In this document: positions 1 to 5,521 of the stretch, piece after piece | Position numbering within the stretch: the stretch's first letter is position 1 | Layout of the letters: each line of letters begins with the position of its first letter | Source: Gammaproteobacteria bacterium | GTDB taxonomy: Bacteria; Pseudomonadota; Gammaproteobacteria; Pseudomonadales; UBA3067 | DNA length: 6,633 bases | Direction of reading: 5' to 3' | NCBI GenBank assembly: GCA_002402085.1 | Contig: NVVB01000013.1 | Location: forward strand, 8,272-14,904 | Notes under the pieces: model-generated | Seen by the model: only the letters and a program-made list of their open reading frames with translations | Database searches by the model: none | What the model was told of the DNA's origin: nothing | Program-made: the position numbers and the translations under genes

Positions 1-423
1 ATAATGGGAGAGGACCAAGATTTATGGGCCAGGATCGCGCTACATTACCCCATCGCCTTTTCAAATACACAATGTGTAATCTACAATCTCGCGGCGGATA
101 ATCGAGCCTGCACGAGAATAATCCCAAAAGAAGAGTGCCCCTTTAGCAAACGACTGACTCAGCAGCTCAGCGCTTTAACTCTTCCGATGAAACTTAAAAG
201 TCAAATTTTGGATTATACCGCCAACCACTTACTCCACATTGCCTCACAAAATGTATCAGTCGGCGATCACCTAACAGCACTCACGCTATTAAGTGACGAC
301 AGGACTAAACGTAAACCTATGCGTCGCGCTTATTGGAAAGTGATCGCAGAACTAGGCAAAAAACTTAACGGACTCTTAGTAAGAAAAAGGCAATACATCA
401 ATCAACGCAAACACGCATCTTAA
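1..423 (+). CDS. Glycosyltransferase family 2, C-terminal fragment (5' end outside window)
   Basis: This is the end of a sugar transferase that would add a sugar from a nucleotide-sugar donor to a growing glycan on the cytoplasmic face of the inner membrane. The frame is open to the left edge, so the ATG at 4 is probably an internal Met and the gene is cut by the window. The visible start reads GEDQDLWARI, which matches the conserved acidic (G/S)ED...W.RI motif near the C-terminal end of the GT-A catalytic domain in GT2 enzymes, where the catalytic base lies. The N-terminal nucleotide-binding and DxD parts are missing. The last ~90 residues are helical and increasingly basic (KRKPMRRAYWK, VRKRQ), consistent with a membrane-surface tail. 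It converges on the leftward glycan operon, whose GT2 member carries the equivalent motif SEDVECWMRI. Substrate is unknown. The GT2 call is fairly secure despite the fragment; the donor and acceptor cannot be told. Confidence 0.75.
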   Translation: MMGEDQDLWARIALHYPIAFSNTQCVIYNLAADNRACTRIIPKEECPFSKRLTQQLSALTLPMKLKSQILDYTANHLLHIASQNVSVGDHLTALTLLSDDRTKRKPMRRAYWKVIAELGKKLNGLLVRKRQYINQRKHAS

Positions 424-647
424 ACAAACTCATGAAGAAGCAGTTGTGGATATAGATGTAGAAGCCGTTGTGGATATAGATTTAGATGCAGTTGTCGATA
501 AAGATGTAGTCGGTATTTATTAAAACTAAAACCAGTGTAATACAGACGTCAGACCAGCCAATGAAAGCCACGCGAAATTAACTGCTACACAGTAGTGCCA
601 CATGAATCGAAACTATTCAAGAAACAAAAAGACAGATTCAAAAAGCG
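424..647. other. Convergent intergenic region
   Basis: This is the gap between the rightward glycosyltransferase and the leftward operon. Apart from the 24-bp repeats and the terminator-like hairpin at its right edge, it holds a weak imperfect hairpin at about 581-596 (six pairs including one G-T, four-base loop) without a following T-run. No further gene with a start and ribosome site is visible. An ATG at 432 gives only a seven-residue peptide. Confidence 0.6.
437..508 (+). repeat. Three tandem 24-bp direct repeats between convergent genes
   Basis: Three head-to-tail units lie at 437-460, 461-484 and 485-508. The shared core is GTTGTGGATATAGAT. Unit 2 differs from unit 1 at 2 of 24 positions and unit 3 differs from unit 1 at 3 of 24. 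The period is a multiple of three, and in one frame each unit reads as eight residues of the type EAVVDIDV. That frame is open from 383 to the TAA at 521-523 but has no ATG, and it is shifted by one base from the glycosyltransferase that ends at 423. The array may be a small non-coding minisatellite or the out-of-frame remnant of an acidic protein tail. Confidence 0.8.
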
Positions 648-658
648 CTACGCTTTCT
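641..658 (-). terminator. Candidate intrinsic terminator of the leftward glycan operon
   Basis: Read on the minus strand, AAAGCG-TAG-CGCTTT forms a perfect 6-bp stem with a 3-base loop, extendable by a G-T and an A-T pair, and ends in a run of five T. The stop codon of the last operon gene is the loop itself. The stem is short and shares its T residues with the U-tract, so it may be weak. Confidence 0.4.
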
Positions 659-1403
659 TGGAATCAATGGACTGCTGAAACAAATCCATCTCAGCAACTA
701 GCTGGGCTTTTAGATTAAGCGGCTTGCGCTTCCCCCACATCCCCCCAATTCGTAGAAGGACTCGTCTATATTTCAGTCGAAGTTTTAGCAGCGTATAATA
801 ATACTGTTCCATCAACTGAAAAGGATAACGCTCTCTAAAGGGCGTGCCGGCGCAGTAATGCCGAATAAAATCACTCATATCTAAGAAGGTGTTATTATTC
901 CAGCAACGGTCAAGCACCTCCAACCAGGGCTGGTTATTGGTGTAATAAATCACATGGCCATTTTCTCCCCAGTCAGCGCCCGCTACTCTACTCTCGCAGT
1001 TCACTAGTAACTTCCAAATTAGACCTTTAGATTCCTTGCTATTACGCAGAATCATCATGCCCGAATTCACCCGTCCGGAAAACCCTTTTGCTAGATAGAC
1101 ATGCTTGTGGGTTTTGAGTACACACTCAAAGCGTGGCGTATCCGCAGCGACAAAACAATCCGCATCGATAAACATAACATAATCATAATCTCTCGCTAAC
1201 CATTCATTGATTAAGGCGATTTTAAGCCAAGCTGCTACCGTTTTATCAAGCCATCGATCAGTAGAAAAACAATAATATTCATACCCGCAACGAGACGCGT
1301 AATTTCGCTGAGAGCTTATGTTTTGAGAAAACACTTTATCGTAGTAATTCACAGCAACGGTAAACACCATGACTCTTTTAGGACTGCAAGACTCTGAACA
1401 CAT
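648..1403 (-). CDS. Putative DxD glycosyltransferase (GT34/GT8-like, GT-A fold)
   Basis: This is a predicted cytoplasmic or membrane-associated sugar transferase of 251 residues. Visible marks are a first beta strand near residues 11-18 (VMVFTVAV), the metal-binding DxD at D80-A81-D82 within YVMFIDADCF, the substrate-pocket motif NSGMMIL at 113-119, a DWGENG segment at 144-149 and HYCAG at 182-186. The last resembles the C-terminal H...G metal/phosphate motif of GT8 and GT34-type enzymes. A lysine ahead of the DxD (WLKIALI, 59-65) also fits that group. The C-terminus (from ~205) is basic and could sit on the membrane. The ATG at 1403 is supported by AGGAG six bases upstream, overlapping the TAG of the preceding gene, so translation is probably coupled. 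It is the last gene of the flippase-GT2 operon, so it probably adds a sugar to the repeat unit. The fold is fairly sure; family number and substrate are uncertain. Confidence 0.7.
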   Translation of the reverse strand: MCSESCSPKRVMVFTVAVNYYDKVFSQNISSQRNYASRCGYEYYCFSTDRWLDKTVAAWLKIALINEWLARDYDYVMFIDADCFVAADTPRFECVLKTHKHVYLAKGFSGRVNSGMMILRNSKESKGLIWKLLVNCESRVAGADWGENGHVIYYTNNQPWLEVLDRCWNNNTFLDMSDFIRHYCAGTPFRERYPFQLMEQYYYTLLKLRLKYRRVLLRIGGMWGKRKPLNLKAQLVAEMDLFQQSIDSKKA

Positions 1404-1409
1404 AACACT

Positions 1410-1414
1410 CTCCT
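1410..1414 (-). promoter_or_regulatory. Ribosome binding site of the last operon gene, overlapping the previous stop
   Basis: On the minus strand AGGAG stands six bases before the ATG at 1403. It is interleaved with the TAG stop (1415-1413) of the GT2 gene. A ribosome terminating on GT2 would cover this site, which suggests coupled translation and sets the start codon. Confidence 0.7.
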
Positions 1415-2516
1415 AAAATTGATATTTAATAATAGGCACTGCACGCGCTTTCTTTCGTGATAACCTGACCAGTTGTTCAAATACCCGCTCACCGAAAAGC
1501 AATAATATCGATACACACACTAGCGTAACCAGAGTCTTCTTAGGGCTTAAGACGATAACGAATGGATTTGAATAAATCGCATTGCACATTAACTTAAACG
1601 CGGTGGCACCCTTGCCACTAATCACTGCTCGCCGTGCCAGGTACCGATACTGATGCGCTTTCGCCATGCTGAAGTTGCGCTTCACAAATGAGGGCGCATA
1701 CGCGTTGATGACCGCCGCCATTTTCAACCAACTGTTTAACTGCGCTTGCCAATTCGCTGATAAGCCCTCGTTATTGACTCGGTAATAAGTAAGTCGCGAG
1801 ACAATGCCCTCAAAGCGCCACTCCGTCTTAAGTCCAATACGCATCCAACATTCAACATCCTCGGACTGCCTAAACCGTTCATTGAAGAAACTTAATTCGC
1901 GCGCGCTATTCGATTCCGAACTGAATTGAATCGAATCGAATACCGCTTTGCGTATCACTGGGCTTGAGCCATTGCCTATAGGGTTCGCAAGATAAATATC
2001 GCGTGGAGTAATATGAGTCAGTTTTGGGTCCTGATAAACCCCCATCGATAATGAATTATCATCCACAAATATGGACCCAGAGAAACTCACCCCAACCCTA
2101 GGATTCTCATCCAAATGTCTCACATGCATCGCGAGTTTATTGGGGTGCCAATAGTCGTCAGCATCCAAGAACGCGATATACCGGCCCTTTGCGAGCCGTA
2201 TGCCGGTATTTCTAGCCCCGGGTAATCCACGATTATCTTGATACACATAGCGAATACGTGGGTCGTCAATTTGATTGACTAGATCCGCACTCTGATCAGT
2301 GGAACCATCATCGATCACCAACACCTCGAAATCCGAGTAGCGTTGGCAAAGCACCGAACTGATACACTCTTGTATATAACGCTCAGTATTGTATAAGGGG
2401 ATCACCACACTCACTTTAGGCGCAACATGTTTCCTACTAGAGCGCTCGTCCTTAGTTAAACAAATGCACGTTGAACCGTGTTGATCACCGGTCCATTTAT
2501 TTACAAATAATGGCAT
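1413..2516 (-). CDS. Glycosyltransferase family 2
   Basis: This inverting GT-A sugar transferase of 367 residues is likely to work on a lipid-linked glycan at the inner face of the cytoplasmic membrane. In the numbering from the ATG at 2516 it shows VSVVIPLYN (35-43), the nucleotide-binding VIDDGSTD (67-74), DNRGLPGARNTGI (94-106), the DxD metal site D118-A-D120 followed by DYW, and the catalytic-base region SEDVECWMRI (218-227). A hydrophobic segment at about 327-341 followed by a basic stretch (RLSRKKAR) suggests a C-terminal membrane anchor. The frame extends to an ATG at 2585, but the ATG at 2516 is preferred because GAGGG precedes it by seven bases and the GT2 domain begins normally after it. 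It overlaps the flippase by 20 bp and is followed after 9 bp by another glycosyltransferase, so it belongs to the same operon. The family is secure; the sugar is unknown. Confidence 0.9.
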   Translation of the reverse strand: MPLFVNKWTGDQHGSTCICLTKDERSSRKHVAPKVSVVIPLYNTERYIQECISSVLCQRYSDFEVLVIDDGSTDQSADLVNQIDDPRIRYVYQDNRGLPGARNTGIRLAKGRYIAFLDADDYWHPNKLAMHVRHLDENPRVGVSFSGSIFVDDNSLSMGVYQDPKLTHITPRDIYLANPIGNGSSPVIRKAVFDSIQFSSESNSARELSFFNERFRQSEDVECWMRIGLKTEWRFEGIVSRLTYYRVNNEGLSANWQAQLNSWLKMAAVINAYAPSFVKRNFSMAKAHQYRYLARRAVISGKGATAFKLMCNAIYSNPFVIVLSPKKTLVTLVCVSILLLFGERVFEQLVRLSRKKARAVPIIKYQF

Positions 2517-3756
2517 TATTTTTCCCTCGATAAGACATTTCAAAAGACACACTGCTACGCAGAAAACAACAATAGTTATGTGCACACCAAACTAATGATG
2601 CAAGCACCGTAACGCCGAGAATCCCATACGAAATCCACTGAATGGAATACAACGCCGCGACACACACCACCAACAAAAACCCAACGGTGAAGTAGACCGC
2701 AAACTTTAAATCCTTGGCCGTTGCATCCACAGCCCTTAGCATTTGAGTGTTAAGTTCAAGAAAGCATCGAGGAATCGCTGAAAAACACAGCACCATTAAA
2801 ATAGGGATCGCCTCCAGCCACTGTTGACCAAATACAATAGGCACATAAAATGGCGCCAACATACCTTGAAATAGAAAAGCCGGCGCAAGCACAACCCCCG
2901 CAATGGTTAATGCCTTCACATAGGCTGCACGAAAGGCTCGAAAATTTTCTTTCTGGCTACACAAATAAGGAAACACCGCGCTGTTGAACGCAGCAATCAA
3001 TGCTAACGAAATACCTACGCCTACATTTTTTGCAAACGCATACAGGCCCGCACCTGCCAGACCGAAAAAATACCCGACAATAAATAAGTCCATATGTTGA
3101 CGCATGGCTTTCATTATCTCGAACCCCAATACATCAAAAGAGAAACGAAATAACGCAACGGGCTTATCCGTAGCAACACGGGTATTAAGCCACTTAACAT
3201 TGCGCCTAAACAAATAGACCCATAATGGCGCAACAATTAACTTAGGGATCACAACGGCCAAGACACCAAAATCAAGTACGGCAAACAACGCGGTCAGCAG
3301 GTTATCGGTCGATATAACAGTCGCTGAAATAATTGCGATTAACTTCAGGTTATTGGCGCGCTGGGCTAAAAATACCTGCACCATTGCCAATGGATAAATT
3401 AAATAACTTAGGCTTAGAATGACGATCAAATACACCAGCCTCTCATCGCCATACTGATTCGCTACGGCTAAAGACACCAAGAACTGAAACAACACCAAAC
3501 TAATACACAAGAACCAATTGACCCGATAGACCTTCCTACACACACGTCCCAACTCGCCATCACTACTCTTCACTATCTTTAGGCCAATACCATTCTGGGT
3601 TAATACTCGGATCATTTCATTACTTGCGAGGGCTATGGCTGCAATTCCGTATTCGGTCTGCGTCAAACATTGAGCGAGCACAATCGCGGTCACTAAGCGT
3701 GATAAGCGATTAATCATTTCACCAGAGAAGATCCATGCAATATTTTTGGATAACAT
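2497..3756 (-). CDS. Polysaccharide flippase, Wzx/PST family (MOP superfamily)
   Basis: This multi-pass inner-membrane protein of 419 residues probably flips the undecaprenyl-linked repeat unit to the periplasm for polymerisation. The N-terminus (NIAWIFSGEMINRLSRLV, then LTQTEYGIAAIALA) has the usual PST/Wzx opening: an amphipathic start, a first helix and the TEYG loop seen as 'tEyG' or 'eeyG' in such transporters. About ten to twelve hydrophobic segments follow in pairs, separated by short basic loops such as RRNVKW near 183-188. An RQHMDLFIVGYFFG stretch in the middle matches the conserved D..iiG.f.G motif of the family, with AGLYAFA after it. Length is within the normal 400-500 range. It is the first gene of the leftward operon. 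The ATG at 3756 has an AAGG ten bases upstream and a GAG five bases upstream, a modest ribosome site. No Wzy polymerase is visible in the window. The flippase role is inferred from family and neighbours; the symbol wzx is not assigned because the substrate is unknown. Confidence 0.85.
   Translation of the reverse strand: MLSKNIAWIFSGEMINRLSRLVTAIVLAQCLTQTEYGIAAIALASNEMIRVLTQNGIGLKIVKSSDGELGRVCRKVYRVNWFLCISLVLFQFLVSLAVANQYGDERLVYLIVILSLSYLIYPLAMVQVFLAQRANNLKLIAIISATVISTDNLLTALFAVLDFGVLAVVIPKLIVAPLWVYLFRRNVKWLNTRVATDKPVALFRFSFDVLGFEIMKAMRQHMDLFIVGYFFGLAGAGLYAFAKNVGVGISLALIAAFNSAVFPYLCSQKENFRAFRAAYVKALTIAGVVLAPAFLFQGMLAPFYVPIVFGQQWLEAIPILMVLCFSAIPRCFLELNTQMLRAVDATAKDLKFAVYFTVGFLLVVCVAALYSIQWISYGILGVTVLASLVWCAHNYCCFLRSSVSFEMSYRGKNNAIICK
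2524..2528 (-). promoter_or_regulatory. Ribosome binding site deciding the GT2 start, inside the flippase gene
   Basis: On the minus strand GAGGG is followed by seven bases (AAAAATA) and the ATG at 2516. The site lies within the last codons of the flippase. It argues for the shorter 367-residue protein over the start at 2585, which would add 23 residues read from flippase DNA in another frame. Confidence 0.65.
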
Positions 3757-3793
3757 CGTTGCTCAACCTTAAATGTTGGAGTTGATATTGCTT

Positions 3794-3806
3794 CCTTAAT
3801 CTAAGG
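3794..3806. repeat. Short palindrome CCTTA-N3-TAAGG in the flippase leader
   Basis: CCTTAATCTAAGG has two perfect 5-bp arms around a three-base centre. It lies about 38 bases upstream of the flippase start and downstream of the candidate -10, so it would be transcribed. It could be a repressor half-site pair or a small leader hairpin, or chance. Confidence 0.3.
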
Positions 3807-3841
3807 CAACCCCTGTGCCACGTTTGCGGCCCGATTTTTGA

Positions 3842-3870
3842 ATTATTTTTTTCGTATAGATCTTACACAA
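3842..3870 (-). promoter_or_regulatory. Candidate sigma-70 promoter of the leftward glycan operon
   Basis: On the minus strand TTGTGT (3870-3865) is followed by a 17-base spacer and AATAAT (3847-3842). The -10 matches the consensus at five of six positions and the -35 only at its TTG. The start of transcription would fall near 3835, leaving a leader of about 80 bases. This is the best match I found ahead of the flippase, but the weak -35 keeps confidence low. Confidence 0.3.
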
Positions 3871-3907
3871 AGAAAGGTTTTCTGATGCTCCAACTAACTT
3901 TATTCAT

Positions 3908-3943
3908 GCATAGTCAGTGCCTCCCGGGCCAAATCCACTATGC
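3908..3943. repeat. Inverted repeat GCATAGT...ACTATGC
   Basis: Two perfect 7-bp arms at 3908-3914 and 3937-3943 flank a 22-base centre that contains CCCGGG. The arm centres are 29 bp apart, near three helical turns, so a protein dimer pair could bind the same face. It sits mid-way between the two divergent operons. It may be an operator for one or both, or a chance match. Confidence 0.35.
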
Positions 3944-4034
3944 GACGCAGGAATCTAGCGCACCTGACGTATTCAAGATCACAAGCGCCTTATATAGGCT
4001 CCCCAAATGAAATCGTATTCCAATATTGAGTCGC

Positions 4035-4051
4035 AAAATGCAAGGCATTTT
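4035..4051 (+). other. Perfect 7-bp hairpin upstream of the rightward operon
   Basis: AAAATGC-AAG-GCATTTT pairs over seven bases with a three-base loop and is followed by TAAT. It ends 36 bases before the ATG at 4088. It resembles a weak terminator or attenuator on the plus strand, or could be a leader element that affects translation of the first gene. The stem is A/T-rich, so stability would be modest. Confidence 0.35.
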
Positions 4052-4087
4052 AATCATCCCCATAATACAACGCGTAGGTAATCGAAC

Positions 4088-4510
4088 ATGGACATCCAAT
4101 CAACTGATGGTGATTCCTTCCCTCGCCACATGCTCACGTCAAAGCTCATGCAAAAAATCGACCCCACCGTCGCCAAAAGTTTTTCAGAACAACAGCTTAG
4201 CGCCCTAGAGGGGGTTTTAAGTTGTAATTCCAACCGACTTCATGCGATCGATTTCCGTAACACGATTCACATCTGGAATCGATCCTACTACTACGTTGTA
4301 CTCGCTGGTGCCGATCATAGGTCTATGACTCGTCAACAAAAACACGCGTTACGGAACATCGAAATTTTATTTTTACTAACTTTATCCAGCACCATCACGC
4401 TAACCGGCCTAGTACTTGCCTACTTAATTAAGTCTTCGCTGGGAATAGACTTAATGCCTAACCAAAGCCTTGGGTTATGGGACTGGTTTAAATTTAAAAT
4501 TAATGAATAA
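4088..4510 (+). CDS. Small single-pass membrane protein of unknown function
   Basis: I do not recognise a named function. The product has 140 residues and no signal peptide. Residues 23-46 (KIDPTVAKSFSEQQLSALEGVL...) look like a short helical domain. Residues 52-82 carry a patterned stretch, HAIDFRNTIHIW then SYYYVVLAGADHRS and R82. I have an uncertain recollection of similar uncharacterised small proteins with an H.(V/I)D.R ... YY.V.LAG..RR pattern encoded near polysaccharide genes. One strong membrane helix spans about 92-114. The basic residues ahead of it suggest the N-terminal domain is cytoplasmic and the 25-residue tail is outside. The ATG at 4088 has TAGG nine bases upstream; a later Met at residue 15 is possible. 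It opens a rightward operon, six bases before the OmpA-family gene. A role as an inner-membrane accessory to envelope or glycan export is inference only. Confidence 0.75.
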   Translation: MDIQSTDGDSFPRHMLTSKLMQKIDPTVAKSFSEQQLSALEGVLSCNSNRLHAIDFRNTIHIWNRSYYYVVLAGADHRSMTRQQKHALRNIEILFLLTLSSTITLTGLVLAYLIKSSLGIDLMPNQSLGLWDWFKFKINE

Positions 4511-4516
4511 GTTTGG

Positions 4517-5497
4517 ATGCATAAAATGAACAACCCTGTTCACAGTCATATCATTTTCATGCTACTCACTTGTGGGCTATGCACAGCCTGTTCGAACGAG
4601 CCACCACTCCAACACACGCAATTAAAAATAGACCTCAAGAAAGAAAACATGCATTTCGAAAACACAATTCGCACACCCAAACATTATAACTATGCGCTCT
4701 ATCCATATTACTCACATAGTGTAATTTACGGGCACCCCACATCAACTCACCTATCCACTTATTCTCACCCGTGGGTGTTCTCGACGGGCTACCAAGACCC
4801 TCGCTGGCAACCCAATCTAACCCATGGACACACCGCAGTTTCGAGTAATTATCGACTCGACGAGTTATTACTATTGTTAAAAACCATAGGGCAGCTATCC
4901 CCCAACACTACACTCAGCAACGCCTCATTAGGTGATCAAGGAGCCAATCCGCCGAATACCAACGAATACGACTTACCGCGCGCGCCCATTGCAAGACAGA
5001 AAAGTTGTGAGCAAAAAAACACGCATCAATGGGATCAGCGTTCAGTAACGGGTACGAAAAAGAAATGTGTCGACAGTGTAAACAACAATCTAGCCAGACT
5101 TCTAAATACCTATTCATCCCTCAATCACTTTGATTCAAATTCCAGCGTGGTCAAAGTAAACCGAAGCCATTCAATTGATCAGCTTGCGAGATTTATCGCC
5201 ACCGAAGATCACTTACAGATTGAAATTCGGGGTCATACCGACAGCACGGCCTCAGACACCCATAATCACCGACTCTCGATCATGCGCGCAAAAAGCATTG
5301 CCGACAAATTTCTCGAACACGGCGTTGCTAGCGCTCAACTGTCTCTATTTGGATACGGTAAAACCAAGCCTCTATGTAGTAATTCAAACACAATTGGGAA
5401 AGCCATTAATAGACGAACTGAAATAGTTATACATGGATTGTCCTCAGACAATTTCGCTTCGTCCTGTAATTCTCATCCTAGCTACTTGCCTAGATAG
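4517..5497 (+). CDS. OmpA-family peptidoglycan-binding protein, probable lipoprotein
   Basis: This predicted outer-membrane lipoprotein would tie the envelope to peptidoglycan. Residues 1-25 form a short signal sequence ending LCTAC, with Cys25 the likely lipidated residue; the -3 position is Cys, unusual for a lipobox. Residues 56-112 are rich in Tyr and His. The C-terminal OmpA domain covers about 192-307: HFDSNSSVV, then IEIRGHTDST with D242, RLSIMRA with R257, LFGYGKTKP, and INRRTEIVI at 297-305. D242 and R257 are 15 residues apart, the spacing of the Asp/Arg pair that binds diaminopimelate in characterised OmpA domains, so binding is probably intact. Start choice is open: the ATG at 4517 gives a lysine in the signal n-region; the ATG at 4526 has GGA eight bases upstream but no Lys/Arg. 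It lies 6 bp after the small membrane protein and 24 bp before the LruC gene, so probably one operon. The domain is certain; the biological role is inferred. Confidence 0.88.
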   Translation: MHKMNNPVHSHIIFMLLTCGLCTACSNEPPLQHTQLKIDLKKENMHFENTIRTPKHYNYALYPYYSHSVIYGHPTSTHLSTYSHPWVFSTGYQDPRWQPNLTHGHTAVSSNYRLDELLLLLKTIGQLSPNTTLSNASLGDQGANPPNTNEYDLPRAPIARQKSCEQKNTHQWDQRSVTGTKKKCVDSVNNNLARLLNTYSSLNHFDSNSSVVKVNRSHSIDQLARFIATEDHLQIEIRGHTDSTASDTHNHRLSIMRAKSIADKFLEHGVASAQLSLFGYGKTKPLCSNSNTIGKAINRRTEIVIHGLSSDNFASSCNSHPSYLPR

Positions 5498-5521
5498 CCT
5501 TAAATAAACCTTGGAATAGTT

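Larger units (their letters stand above)
3757..4087. other. Divergent intergenic control region
   Basis: This 331-bp gap separates the leftward glycan operon from the rightward envelope operon. It contains a candidate leftward promoter, a small palindrome in its leader, a wider inverted repeat and a hairpin shortly before the rightward start, each listed separately. For the rightward operon only weak promoter matches were seen: TATATA at 3991-3996 with a poorly spaced CTGACG upstream, and CATAAT at 4061-4066 with ATGCAA 17 bases upstream. I see no convincing gene in it. Confidence 0.6.

Noticed and set aside
437..508. CRISPR array
   Set aside because: The units are directly adjacent without spacers, only three in number and 24 bp long, so they are a tandem repeat.
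2517..2585. N-terminal membrane segment or signal peptide of the GT2 protein
   Set aside because: It is read from flippase coding DNA in another frame, upstream of a strong ribosome site and start at 2516.
3987..3999. Small inverted repeat GCCT-N5-AGGC around TATAT
   Set aside because: Arms of only four bases are expected by chance; the TATATA has no properly spaced -35 partner.
4026..4208. Open frame of 60 codons on the plus strand
   Set aside because: It overlaps the small membrane protein gene in another frame, starts inside the upstream hairpin region, lacks a ribosome site and shows no recognisable motif.
4914..5117. Open frame of 67 codons on the minus strand
   Set aside because: Antisense to the well-supported OmpA-family gene, with no ribosome site or domain.
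5175..5426. Open frame of 83 codons on the plus strand
   Set aside because: Lies wholly inside the OmpA domain in a different frame; the real frame carries the HTD and RLSxxRA motifs.
5498..5521. Terminator between the OmpA-family and LruC genes
   Set aside because: The 24-bp gap has no stem followed by a T-run, so co-transcription is more likely.
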